This document shows, piece by piece, positions 7,758 through 15,300 of a stretch of DNA of 32,627 nucleotides; position 1 is the stretch's first letter; the number at the start of each line of letters is the position of its first letter. The notes under the pieces were generated by a model. That model was not told the origin of the DNA. It saw nothing but the letters and a program-made list of their open reading frames with translations, and did not search any database. The stretch is taken from positions 1 through 32,627 of the forward strand of contig CALBTX010000214.1 of the NCBI GenBank assembly GCA_937967685.1. Direction: 5' to 3'. Both the position numbers and the translations under genes were made by a program. The DNA comes from an uncultured Bacillaceae bacterium. GTDB taxonomy: Bacteria > Bacillota > Bacilli > Caldalkalibacillales > Caldalkalibacillaceae.

Positions 7758-8137
7758 TCGCTCTGCTCTCCCTTCCTTCGACGCAGAAATGCTTTCAAGC
7801 CGCTTTCTATTTCTTCATCCGTGTAGCCCATCTCATGCATGCCGTGGACGAACTGCGAAATCTCCTTTTGTTTCAGACGTTCGCGCATCTGGTTCAATAT
7901 GTCTTGGTCCTCAGTGACGAATGTCCCCTGACCACGTTTGGTGTACACGATTTTCATCCCCTCCAATTCCCGGTATGTGCGTTGGACCGTATTTGGATTG
8001 ACATTGGATTGAATGCCCATTTCCCGTACGGACGGCAGTTTGTCCCCTGGTTTCAACTCCCCGCGTAAAATTTGGCGATGAATGCGTTCAGCGAGTTGAT
8101 AATAAATGGGCTGTGCCGAGTGAAACGTATCTGTCAT
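7754..8137 (-). CDS. YtrA-type GntR family transcriptional regulator
   Basis: 127 aa. The N-terminal winged helix (about 10-75) contains LKPGDKLPSVREMGIQSNVNPNTVQRTYRELE, followed by the wing KRGQGTFV. Only a short helical tail follows (to 127), which is the YtrA subfamily layout with no ligand-binding domain. The start follows GGAGGTG. The gene lies between the permease and the ATPase and is probably the repressor of this operon, acting at the dyad at 8969-9002. Confidence 0.9.
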   Translation of the reverse strand: MTDTFHSAQPIYYQLAERIHRQILRGELKPGDKLPSVREMGIQSNVNPNTVQRTYRELEGMKIVYTKRGQGTFVTEDQDILNQMRERLKQKEISQFVHGMHEMGYTDEEIESGLKAFLRRRKGEQSE

Positions 8138-8140
8138 GCG

Positions 8141-8926
8141 CTACACCTCCACTTTGCGGTCCAACAGCCAGCTGGCGGCCAAAAATAGAAGCACGGTGAC
8201 GCTCGCTTCAAACACGTAGTTCCCGAGGTATAAAGGCATCGTGTCAAATTCAGCCATGAAAGCATCGGAAGAGAAGTTGAACTCAAATCCGCTGAGTATG
8301 TTAAGCAGATTGATTTCGCCCCACATCGTCAGTGCCTCGTAAACAGTGGTTTCCATAAACCAGCCATAGAGGCTCATGCTGATCAGAAAAATAATCAGAG
8401 TCAGAATAAAGCTGAAAAATCCGTTCGTGAAACGGTTTATGAGCAGGAATATCATCCAGAAGAATATAAAATAGACGGCTATATTGACCGAAAGCATCAT
8501 GATATGCAAGATGCCGAAAACGGCTAATTGTGTGCTGTGGGACCATTCCATCTGGTGAAAGTTTTCTGCCAGATTGAAGGAGATGAGTAACAGCGTCCCA
8601 ATGATGAGCATTGAAACGATCAGAGTGATCAATCCCGCGGCGATTTTGGCCAACAGCAACGCATATCCCGGTTGCGGATTGTGTAACCATAAATGCAGTT
8701 TCTTGCGTTCTTTTTCTAAACTGTACAGTAAGTAATATGCTAAATAAAAAATGTGTCCACCTAAAGCAAGCACACTGACGATCGTGGCCGCCTCCCACAA
8801 AAAGCCTGCCCGGTACCCGATATACGAGACGACACCCAGGATGACGGCAAAAGTAATCAGGATTAATAAGAAGGCCGGTAAGCCGAGCCGCAGCTCTTTT
8901 TTCGTTAAATGCCACCAAGCGCTCAT
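8141..8926 (-). CDS. ABC-2 type transporter permease
   Basis: 261 aa with about six hydrophobic segments (near 15-55, 95-125, 135-165, 170-195 and 235-255) and a charged N-terminus MSAWWHLTKKELRLG, typical of ABC-2 permeases such as YtrC/YtrD. It is the first gene of the minus-strand operon. Its stop codon lies in the ribosome binding region of the regulator gene. The cargo is unknown. Genes of this kind often respond to cell-wall antibiotics. Confidence 0.8.
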   Translation of the reverse strand: MSAWWHLTKKELRLGLPAFLLILITFAVILGVVSYIGYRAGFLWEAATIVSVLALGGHIFYLAYYLLYSLEKERKKLHLWLHNPQPGYALLLAKIAAGLITLIVSMLIIGTLLLISFNLAENFHQMEWSHSTQLAVFGILHIMMLSVNIAVYFIFFWMIFLLINRFTNGFFSFILTLIIFLISMSLYGWFMETTVYEALTMWGEINLLNILSGFEFNFSSDAFMAEFDTMPLYLGNYVFEASVTVLLFLAASWLLDRKVEV

Positions 8927-8968
8927 TCATATAACCTCCATTCATCATTTTAAACCAATTGTCTTTTT

Positions 8969-9002
8969 GTATTAGTGTTCTAATTAGATAGTACACTAAT
9001 AC
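8969..9002. promoter_or_regulatory. Operator dyad of YtrA-type regulator
   Basis: Perfect 10-bp inverted repeat gtattagtgt / acactaatac separated by 14 bases. One arm overlaps the spacer and -10 box of the operon promoter and the other covers the start region. This is where a YtrA-type dimer would block transcription, so autoregulation is inferred. Confidence 0.75.
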
Positions 9003-9016
9003 AGAATTACAGTCAA
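8988..9016 (-). promoter_or_regulatory. Promoter of permease-gntR-ATPase operon
   Basis: On the minus strand, TTGACT (9016-9011), 17 bases, then TACTAT (8993-8988). Spacing and boxes fit a sigma-A promoter about 60 bases before the permease start. Confidence 0.7.
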
Positions 9017-9129
9017 CCCTTTTTATGTCTTATTATTTTAGTGTCGGCGGTACATAACGCTTATGGCAATTCCATTGGAAACTTCTATCATTTAGACGTT
9101 TTCTGGACAATTTTTTAATTCCTAAAACA

Positions 9130-9175
9130 CCAAAAAACACACACCTTTTTCCAGTAGAAATGGTGTGTGTTTTGG
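9130..9175 (-). terminator. Terminator after korAB
   Basis: A 12-bp stem (aaaacacacacc with ggtgtgtgtttt) that extends past a bulge to cc/gg. On the minus strand the 3' arm ends in a T-run. It lies just past the korB stop codon. Confidence 0.7.
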
Positions 9176-9198
9176 GTTGACCTGTGGAGGTTATTTGT

Positions 9199-10062
9199 TT
9201 ATTTAAATGCGCTCCATAATTCATCCAACACTTGAGAATCAGGTTCGATGTCGTTGAAGGCGATGGGCGTTTCCGGATAATCCTTCAAATACGTATGGTA
9301 AGCCGGACGCTCTTGCTTGTAAACAATCCCTTTTAACAGTCCGTCATGCTCAATAATTTTGGCATAGGCGGCCGCTTTATCGGAGGGATCGTAGTCTTCC
9401 AAGTCATTGATATCAACAATGTTTTCTCTGTAGAAATCGTACGTATTGATTTTGTTGTATGTCACGCATGGGCTGAAGACATTCACAAGCGCAAACCCCG
9501 GATGTTTCATCGCTTCGGCAATGAGGTCAATTAATCCTTTGATATCTCCGGAAAAACCTTGAGCCACGAAGCTGGCGCCAGCACCCAGAGCCAGTTCCAA
9601 TGGTTTGACTTCCCTTTCACCGGAGCCTTCAGGGGAGGTGTTTGAGACATATCCTTGCATGCTCGTCGGCGAGGTTTGCCCTTTCGTCAAACCGTAGACG
9701 CGGTTATCCATGACAACATAAGTCATATCTACATTGCGACGGGCGGCATGGGTGAAGTGGCCGGCGCCGATGCCGTAGCCATCGCCGTCTCCCCCAGAAG
9801 CGATCACTTTTAAACCGCTGTTGGCCAGTTTCACCGCTTGGGCGACGGGAAGCGAACGGCCGTGCAACGTGTGAAACCCGTAACTGCGCATATATTCGGA
9901 TACTTTTCCCGAGCAGCCGATACCGGAAATGACGGCCACCTCATGAGGTTCCAGTCCGAGATTCAGGCATGCTTTTTGAATGCCGGACATGACGCCAAAG
10001 TGTCCGCAACCGGGGCACCAAGTGGATACATCCCCGCGATAATCTTTTAATGTGACGGCCAT
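9199..10062 (-). CDS. korB: 2-oxoacid:ferredoxin oxidoreductase subunit beta
   Basis: 287 aa, the thiamine-diphosphate subunit. WCPGCGHFGVM near the N-terminus, SGIGCSGKV and FSPCVTYNK supply the four cysteines expected for the [4Fe-4S] cluster. GGDGDGYGIG and MDNRVYGLTKGQ form the TPP/Mg2+ motif. The enzyme decarboxylates a 2-oxoacid with CoA and passes electrons to ferredoxin. An in-frame TTG lies upstream at 10071, but the ATG at 10062 has an AGGAGG at 9 bases and is the better start. It begins one base past the korA stop, so the two subunits are coupled. 2-Oxoglutarate is the usual substrate in related bacilli; I cannot prove it here. Confidence 0.92.
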   Translation of the reverse strand: MAVTLKDYRGDVSTWCPGCGHFGVMSGIQKACLNLGLEPHEVAVISGIGCSGKVSEYMRSYGFHTLHGRSLPVAQAVKLANSGLKVIASGGDGDGYGIGAGHFTHAARRNVDMTYVVMDNRVYGLTKGQTSPTSMQGYVSNTSPEGSGEREVKPLELALGAGASFVAQGFSGDIKGLIDLIAEAMKHPGFALVNVFSPCVTYNKINTYDFYRENIVDINDLEDYDPSDKAAAYAKIIEHDGLLKGIVYKQERPAYHTYLKDYPETPIAFNDIEPDSQVLDELWSAFK

Positions 10063-10063
10063 C

Positions 10064-11806
10064 TTAAACAACCTCCTTCATTTTTTGGGCGATTTGTTCC
10101 AAAATTTCAGTTTTGGTAAAAGGATCTCCGCTGTATTTTTTAACGGTTTGCAGTTTGCTGCCGACTTGCAATTCTTTCTGCAGCATGCCAGACAGCTGAC
10201 CGCTCCAGTTGTTTTCGACGACGATAACGCGGCGGGCGCCGTCAATCAGTTCTTTAAGCCCTTCAGCTTGGAAGGGATACAATACTTTAATTTGGGCCAG
10301 GGCGGTATCTTCACCTTGGGCATTCAGTTCGTTGACGACTTCTTCCAACACGCCGCGGGTCGAACCGAACCCGATAAACAAGGTTTCCACGGGATGTTCA
10401 TCCTGACCGATAAATTCGTAACCTTTCATTTTAAATGGCTGCAGTTTACCCAAGCGCTTATTCATCATGGCCGTGCGGATCTCCGGTTCTTCCGTAATAT
10501 GGCCGGTCTCACTGTGTTCGTTAGAGTTGGCTGTGTGTACGCCGCCTTTTTGCCCTGGGATCGCCCGGGGTGAAATGCCGTCTTCCGTCAGGCGATAGCG
10601 TTTAAAACGGAACTCATCCAACTCGGCCAGTTGTTCTTCGGTCAACAGTTTGCCCCGGTCAATCGGTTCAAAGCGGTCGGCCTGATAATCCGGGCACGTT
10701 TGTTTATTCAAGGAAAGCACCAGATCGAGAGCAACGATGACGGGACACTGGTACTTTTCCGCCAGGTTAAACGCAGTTGAGGCCATGTACATACATTCCT
10801 CGACTGTACTCGGCGCCAGGACGATACGGGGGATGTCTCCGTGACCGGCGTATATCATCGTATTTAAATCCCCCTGTTCATATTTTGTCGGCAATCCCGT
10901 TCCGGGGCCTCCGCGCTGGGAATTGACGATGACCACCGGTGTTTCGGAAACGCCTGCCAATCCGATCGCTTCTGTTTTCAGGGAGAAACCGGGCCCGGAT
11001 GTACTCGTCATCGACCGTACTCCGGCATATCCCGCGCCAACGGCCATTAACAGACCGGCCAGTTCATCCTCCGCCTGGACGGCGACGCCGCCCACTTTGG
11101 GCAAATTTTTCTTCATATATTCCATGATTTCAGAGGCGGGAGTAATCGGATAGGCGGACAGGAAACGGCATCCGGAAGCGACCGCTCCGAAAGCAAAAGC
11201 TTCATTTCCCGTCAATAAAGCCTGTTGCTTTGGTTGAGGCGTTTCCAGCTTGTAAGGCGTCAGGCCTAAATTTTGTACATATTCGTAACCTTTCTTCAAG
11301 GCGTTCACATTAAGATCAACAAGAGACTGGCCTTTTCTTAAAAACTTCCGTTCAACCAACGGTTTAAATATGTCATAATGCAAGCCCATCAGATAAATCG
11401 TTGAACCGAGCGCAATCATATTGCGGATGATTTTGTTGCCCAGCTCTTCGGCCATTTTCGTGAAGGACGCATGGATGACCGTACAGCCGTCAGCTTCTTC
11501 GACTTTTTCTTCCTTTTTGTTTTCCATCAGGACAAAACCGCCGGACGACATGGCCCCGATGTTATGTTCGTAAGATTCCTTATCCAGGGCGACAAGAATG
11601 TCCGTCGTATCCCCTTGGTAATGAATGGGCGTGTGGCTAGCCCGAATATGGTAGTACGTGTGTCCTCCTTTGATTCGGGAAGCAAAATGCTTGTAAGAAG
11701 CAATTTGAAACCCCTGCTGCATAAGTGTGGTCGCTAAAATTTCTCCCGTGCTGTCGATCCCTTCCCCTTGTTGTCCACCAATTTTCCAGGTGATCTCCGA
11801 CTTCAT
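10064..11806 (-). CDS. korA: 2-oxoacid:acceptor oxidoreductase subunit alpha (gamma-alpha fusion)
   Basis: 580 aa. The N-terminal gamma domain (about 1-185) opens with WKIGGQQGEGIDSTGEIL. The alpha domain (about 200-580) has the pyrimidine-binding segment YPITPASEIMEYM and the conserved MTSTSGPGFSLKTEAIGLAG with VNSQRGGPGTGLPTK. A C-terminal transketolase-like domain ends the chain. This fused architecture is the standard KorA form. It pairs with KorB downstream. A strong aaggagag site precedes the ATG. An extended -10 promoter and cre-like site lie 170-190 bases upstream. Confidence 0.93.
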   Translation of the reverse strand: MKSEITWKIGGQQGEGIDSTGEILATTLMQQGFQIASYKHFASRIKGGHTYYHIRASHTPIHYQGDTTDILVALDKESYEHNIGAMSSGGFVLMENKKEEKVEEADGCTVIHASFTKMAEELGNKIIRNMIALGSTIYLMGLHYDIFKPLVERKFLRKGQSLVDLNVNALKKGYEYVQNLGLTPYKLETPQPKQQALLTGNEAFAFGAVASGCRFLSAYPITPASEIMEYMKKNLPKVGGVAVQAEDELAGLLMAVGAGYAGVRSMTSTSGPGFSLKTEAIGLAGVSETPVVIVNSQRGGPGTGLPTKYEQGDLNTMIYAGHGDIPRIVLAPSTVEECMYMASTAFNLAEKYQCPVIVALDLVLSLNKQTCPDYQADRFEPIDRGKLLTEEQLAELDEFRFKRYRLTEDGISPRAIPGQKGGVHTANSNEHSETGHITEEPEIRTAMMNKRLGKLQPFKMKGYEFIGQDEHPVETLFIGFGSTRGVLEEVVNELNAQGEDTALAQIKVLYPFQAEGLKELIDGARRVIVVENNWSGQLSGMLQKELQVGSKLQTVKKYSGDPFTKTEILEQIAQKMKEVV

Positions 11807-11973
11807 AACACCCTCTCCTTATATTAAAATTTTTGACAAATCGGCTTTTGGAAAATAACTCTTTTGGAGAAAAACTGTTATAAATGTTTATAGAACGAAA
11901 CTGATACAACTTCTCTTGCCTTAGCATATGCCGGCTTGCTTTGCTTTGATGATTCAATAGAAAAAATAGTCGT

Positions 11974-11982
11974 ATTATATCA
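11974..11982 (-). promoter_or_regulatory. Extended -10 promoter of korAB
   Basis: On the minus strand TGATATAAT, an exact TGnTATAAT element, about 170 bases before the korA start. The -35 region is poor and is covered by the cre-like site. Confidence 0.55.
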
Positions 11983-11986
11983 CTAT

Positions 11987-12000
11987 TGTAAACGTTTCCT
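11987..12000. promoter_or_regulatory. Candidate cre (CcpA) site
   Basis: TGTAAACGTTTCCT keeps the TGnAANCGNTT core of the catabolite-responsive element, with the 3' end imperfect. It overlaps the -35 region of the korAB promoter, which would give carbon-catabolite repression. Confidence 0.5.
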
Positions 12001-12229
12001 CAGCGTTTGACAAATATTTTTTAATCAGTGATCAAAAACTGTTCATTGTTAAAGGCACATCTGTATCACTCTGTTACAATCACTGGGCGGGATGATCTGT
12101 ATTACACTGTTTTCCTTATGACGGGGCTGGATCAACAGGCGGCTTGGAATGGGCAAAAAGAGGATTCGACGAATGTCGGCGGCATATTAGCGAAAGATGA
12201 GGAACATGCCTGTTGTCACGGAACAATAG

Positions 12230-12274
12230 AAAAAAGGCTGTCCCGACCGTGGATGAATAAGCGCCAGGGACAGC
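12230..12274 (-). terminator. Terminator of GAF-domain gene
   Basis: 8-bp stem gctgtccc / gggacagc; on the minus strand it is followed by a C and then TTTTTT. It lies 44 bases past the GAF gene stop. Confidence 0.75.
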
Positions 12275-12317
12275 TCCGTTTATGGGAAAAAGATAATGCC
12301 TAAATATTCCATTAATT

Positions 12318-12677
12318 TTAGTTAACACTCATCCGCTCGCTGATCTCTGCGGCTAGCGTTTGCAAGGTGGAAACATCCGTTAAATCAAAACAAACAGGTT
12401 GCTTGCTTTTGACCACGATTTTGCCAAGCTCGCGATTTGTATGCTGAATGGGAATCTTCAGTTCAGAATTGGCTTCCCAGTTTAAATTGTTTTCCATGTC
12501 CGTCGCCGCTTGCAGTACGGTATGATTGCCTTCATTTAAATAGACGCCGACCCAATCGAAATAAGAGACTTGGGTGTGTAAGGTTTTCACCAATTCGGAG
12601 AAAGTTTGTTTCAGATTTCGGCTTTGATATACTTTGGCTAGAACCTCCAATGAAGCGACATCTGTTTTGATCGACAT
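12318..12677 (-). CDS. Small GAF-domain protein
   Basis: 119 aa from the ATG at 12677, which follows GGAGGAGG; an upstream in-frame start at 12716 has no such site. The fold pattern is one GAF domain: a helix with FSELVKTLHTQ, then FDWVGVYL, a central strand region, LKIPIQHTNRELGKIVVKS, and a final helix TLQTLAAEISERM. It resembles stand-alone GAF proteins of the free-methionine-sulfoxide-reductase group, but it lacks the cysteine set of that enzyme (a single Cys near 95), so the enzymatic role is doubtful. It is monocistronic, and divergent from the DNA glycosylase gene. Confidence 0.75.
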   Translation of the reverse strand: MSIKTDVASLEVLAKVYQSRNLKQTFSELVKTLHTQVSYFDWVGVYLNEGNHTVLQAATDMENNLNWEANSELKIPIQHTNRELGKIVVKSKQPVCFDLTDVSTLQTLAAEISERMSVN

Positions 12678-12802
12678 GCATCTTCCTCCTCCAGATTGAA
12701 CATCGTTGCGTTTCATAAGCCATTGTAACAGAAATAGAAGGCGAATGACCTAGCAGTTTCAGGCAATTCAGCATATCATAGACAAATTTGAGGAGGCCGG
12801 AT

Positions 12803-13723
12803 ATGAAAAAGATCATTGACCCTTATCCTCCTTATGATATGAACCAAGTGTTGAGGAAATGTAGGCATGAACCGCAATTTATCGTTTGTGAAGAAGAAAA
12901 AGAATTGTCCTTCCCAGTACGGGTGAAAGCAGACCGGAAAGCACCCAAGTTTAAAAAAGCGGTCGTTTTTTTAAAAAGTTTAGGGACGGTCGATCAGCCG
13001 CAAGTGCACTTGAATATTGCCGGCCAACAACGTTTGACCTCTGCTGAGATCGAGTGGGTGATTGAACATGTGAACAGGCGTTTTCAGTTTCAATCTCAAG
13101 CATTGCCTTTGTTCTATAAGGCTGTGCGCGATTCCAAGCGCTTGAACAAGCTGACGCAGCAATTGAGAGGCTTACCGTTTATTCAGTATGAAGGTATTTT
13201 TGAGGGGTTTGTCCAAACGATCATTCAACAACAGGTGCATTTTCAATTCGCTCGGCAACTGACATACACTCTGGCGAAAACTTTCGGTGAAACGATTGAA
13301 GCAAACGGAAACACTTATCCTCTGCTCCCGACCCCGGAACAGTTGGCTCAAGTCGAGGTGGAAAACTTACACTCCCGCAAATTCAGCAGACGTAAAGCAG
13401 AATATCTGATAGGTTTGGCCCGCATGATTACAGATCAAACGTTGGATTTGGATGCATTAGCCGGTCTGAGTAACGCATCGTTTTTAGAGCGCATGACGCA
13501 GGTCAGGGGGATCGGTGTGTGGACAGTCGAATGCGTTCTGCTCTTTTGCTTGGGGAGAAAAGATGTTTTTCCGGCAGGGGATATCGGTTTACAGAAGGCC
13601 ATTCAGCGTTTGGAAGGCTGTGCAAGACGCCCCACTGCGGACGAATGTCGGGAATGGATCAAGCCGTATGCAGAATGGGCCAGTTACATCGCCGTCTATT
13701 TATGGGGGCTTTTGGGTGAATGA
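12803..13723 (+). CDS. DNA-3-methyladenine glycosylase, AlkA/HhH-GPD family
   Basis: 306 aa. The N-terminal part is a variable AlkA-like domain. The HhH-GPD core spans about 125-290. Its helix-hairpin-helix reads MTQVRGIGVWTVE, and the catalytic aspartate follows in VFPAGDIGLQKAI. The FVQTIIQQQV segment is typical. It excises alkylated purines from DNA. The start at 12803 is chosen for its GGAGG site; an in-frame TTG at 12788 lies before it. No iron-sulfur cysteine loop is present, unlike in Nth/MutY enzymes. Confidence 0.88.
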   Translation: MKKIIDPYPPYDMNQVLRKCRHEPQFIVCEEEKELSFPVRVKADRKAPKFKKAVVFLKSLGTVDQPQVHLNIAGQQRLTSAEIEWVIEHVNRRFQFQSQALPLFYKAVRDSKRLNKLTQQLRGLPFIQYEGIFEGFVQTIIQQQVHFQFARQLTYTLAKTFGETIEANGNTYPLLPTPEQLAQVEVENLHSRKFSRRKAEYLIGLARMITDQTLDLDALAGLSNASFLERMTQVRGIGVWTVECVLLFCLGRKDVFPAGDIGLQKAIQRLEGCARRPTADECREWIKPYAEWASYIAVYLWGLLGE

Positions 13724-13734
13724 GCGCCGTTTGA

Positions 13735-13824
13735 GCGCACTTTGTGCGCATGCTGCCCCCTGATGCCTGTCTTCAAGTGAGGGGAGGCAGCCATGATAGA
13801 CCCCCTGACTTTTCGATCAGGGGG
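13735..13824. terminator. Cluster of hairpins after the glycosylase gene
   Basis: Three dyads lie in tandem: gcgcac/gtgcgc (13735-13749), an imperfect gctgcccc / ggggaggcagc stem around 13751-13790, and ccccctga/tcaggggg (13801-13824). None has a clear T-run, so termination is possible but not certain. Confidence 0.4.
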
Positions 13825-13880
13825 GTGACAAAAGGAATGTTGACATGTTGATCTCTCAAAACGCCTGCCGGGACGACCCT

Positions 13881-14057
13881 TTAGGCATCAGATGAGCCCC
13901 ATTTGCCGGAGGTCCAGCCGGAACCAACGATGATCAGCAACACAAAGAGAACGACGATCAAAGAAAATCCGCCGCCGTATCCGCTATATCCGCTGGAATA
14001 TCCGCTATATCCGCCGGAATATCCGCCATATCCGCCACAGCCGCAACCACAACTCAT
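13881..14057 (-). CDS. YjcZ family sporulation miniprotein
   Basis: 58 aa. The N-terminal half is a Gly/Tyr/Ser repeat (CGCGCGGYGGYSGGYSGY) and the C-terminal half is one membrane helix FSLIVVLFVLLIIVG followed by a short polar tail. This two-part layout is characteristic of YjcZ/SscA-type spore proteins. The ATG at 14057 has GGGAGG at 7 bases; the ATG at 14063 is too close. A sigma-K-like promoter lies upstream, which fits mother-cell expression late in sporulation. Spore coat or spore assembly is the likely location. Confidence 0.85.
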   Translation of the reverse strand: MSCGCGCGGYGGYSGGYSGYSSGYSGYGGGFSLIVVLFVLLIIVGSGWTSGKWGSSDA

Positions 14058-14079
14058 GAGCATTCCTCCCTTTGCGTTT

Positions 14080-14093
14080 TGTGAGATCTCACA
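14080..14093. promoter_or_regulatory. Perfect 14-bp palindrome in yjcZ leader
   Basis: tgtgagatctcaca is fully palindromic and sits at the predicted transcription start of the yjcZ-like gene. It could be a regulator site or an mRNA 5' hairpin. Confidence 0.5.
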
Positions 14094-14097
14094 TCAT

Positions 14098-14125
14098 TAG
14101 CATATGTCGCTTGAAACACGATTGT
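14098..14125 (-). promoter_or_regulatory. Putative sigma-K promoter of yjcZ-like gene
   Basis: On the minus strand, ACA (14125-14123), 16 bases, then CATATGCTA (14106-14098), which matches the sigma-K -10 pattern CATAnnnTA exactly. A start near 14090 would leave a leader of about 30 bases. Confidence 0.55.
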
Positions 14126-14138
14126 ATAGGCGTTGGTT

Positions 14139-15008
14139 TCACTGATCCGCGGAGTTTTCCCTTTCTTCAGCATTCATTTCGTCAATTTGTTCAAGGTCGT
14201 TTAACTCGATATCGTCGCCAAAAAAGTCCTCCGCATTTTCAATCACTTCGTCGGGGATGGTGATATCCGGCACGTCATTGAAAGCGCGGTAAACGGTATG
14301 AATCGTTTGCTGAACAGGAATGGTTTGTTCATCCATATTTATTGAAAAGTCGGCATAGATGTCCAGTGAAGTTTGTCTGAATGTGTCTTTATCAATTTCA
14401 ATGCCAAAGGTGATTCGCTTGAGAGCAATATGCTTGGCGGTTTCTTCCCCTTTCACTGGTTCCAGCCATTCGTGCGGGATCAATTCGATGAGGAACGATT
14501 GAAATTTTTTTTCAGTTGTGGAGAGTTCAATGCGGTAGCCGCTGTCATCTTCCATGAAATGAAAATCATCGGTCATTGTGGACAAATCTTCCAGGTGCTC
14601 TCCGGGATTGGTATGGATGTCTTCCATTTCCATCATTTGTTCAAACATGTCTCGCGGTAGGGTCAGCCACTGATCCAAATCCGGTTCATACATGAACATG
14701 CCTTCTTCCGACACATACATCTCGCTTTTGGACATTTTATTTTCGGCTTCTTGCCTGATGATGCGCAGTTGATGCATGGTCAACGGATTCAGCATGACCT
14801 CCGCATCGAATTCTATCAAAGTTTGATTCGTTTGAGGTGATAAATCTTGTTCCAACTTAACCTGGGTAGACACAGCGAAACGATCCAGCTTATCCATCGC
14901 TTTCACCGATTTTTCCAACACTTCTTGGGGTCCTAAATCTTCTTTTGGACCGCATCCCGCGGCAAGAATTAAGACAACGGCCACAAGCGCCGTTAATCGT
15001 TTGCTCAT
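14139..15008 (-). CDS. DUF6612/LolA-like lipoprotein
   Basis: 289 aa from the ATG at 15008 (GGGGAG site; the upstream GTG at 15023 overlaps the site region). A lipoprotein signal ends in LILAAGC, a good lipobox with Cys near residue 19. After PKEDLGPQEVLEKSVKAMDKLDRF the chain follows the pattern of LolA-like/DUF6612 proteins: alternating strands with EFDAEVMLNPLTMHQ, MYVSEEGMFMYEPDLDQW and a Met/Glu-rich middle. The C-terminus is very acidic (about 250-289). It is probably anchored to the outer face of the membrane. The function is not established. Confidence 0.8.
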   Translation of the reverse strand: MSKRLTALVAVVLILAAGCGPKEDLGPQEVLEKSVKAMDKLDRFAVSTQVKLEQDLSPQTNQTLIEFDAEVMLNPLTMHQLRIIRQEAENKMSKSEMYVSEEGMFMYEPDLDQWLTLPRDMFEQMMEMEDIHTNPGEHLEDLSTMTDDFHFMEDDSGYRIELSTTEKKFQSFLIELIPHEWLEPVKGEETAKHIALKRITFGIEIDKDTFRQTSLDIYADFSINMDEQTIPVQQTIHTVYRAFNDVPDITIPDEVIENAEDFFGDDIELNDLEQIDEMNAEERENSADQ

Positions 15009-15102
15009 TGTGCTCTCCCCCACTTTTTACCATACAGCTATCATTATATCATGCTGCTTAGATGCTCTACAAAAATGATCGGCAAGTATCAAATATTCTA
15101 AA

Positions 15103-15131
15103 TTGACATACGGGAAAACGGATGGTTAAAT
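15103..15131 (+). promoter_or_regulatory. Promoter of first glc operon
   Basis: TTGACA (15103-15108), 17 bases, then TTAAAT (15126-15131). The consensus -35 with a weak -10 is expected for an activated or repressed promoter. Confidence 0.6.
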
Positions 15132-15142
15132 GGAAGTAAGTG

Positions 15143-15156
15143 ATCAGATATCTGAT
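15143..15156. promoter_or_regulatory. Palindromic operator candidate, first FadR-type regulator
   Basis: atcagatatctgat is a perfect 14-bp palindrome about 5-18 bases past the expected transcription start. A FadR/LldR-type dimer bound here would block the promoter, so autoregulation is inferred. Confidence 0.6.
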
Positions 15157-15164
15157 AACAAGAT

Positions 15165-15249
15165 CATTTGCTGAGTGTTTCAAGCAGATGACCCAAGAAA
15201 CAGTCAAACGCCTGGATTGGCGCAACAGCATTTGGTGAGTGTTTCAAGC
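15165..15249. repeat. Direct repeat pair in glc operon leader
   Basis: catttgctgagtgtttcaagc (15165-15185, given here only for comparison by its parts catttg and tgagtgtttcaagc) recurs at 15229-15249 with one mismatch. The copies start 64 bases apart, between the operator and the regulator start. Confidence 0.7.
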
Positions 15250-15300
15250 CGAACATGACCTCTAAATCGCATCAGTCGGCTGATCAAGGGAGGTGTTTGT

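Larger units (their letters stand above)
11807..12229. other. Noncoding stretch between korA and GAF gene
   Basis: No gene is supported here. It holds the korA leader, its promoter (11974-11982) and a cre-like site. The 91-residue plus-strand frame at 12028-12303 lacks a ribosome site and overlaps a terminator, so I do not call it. Confidence 0.6.

Noticed and set aside
12028..12303. 91-residue plus-strand frame
   Set aside because: No ribosome site or recognisable motif, and it runs through the terminator of the opposite gene.
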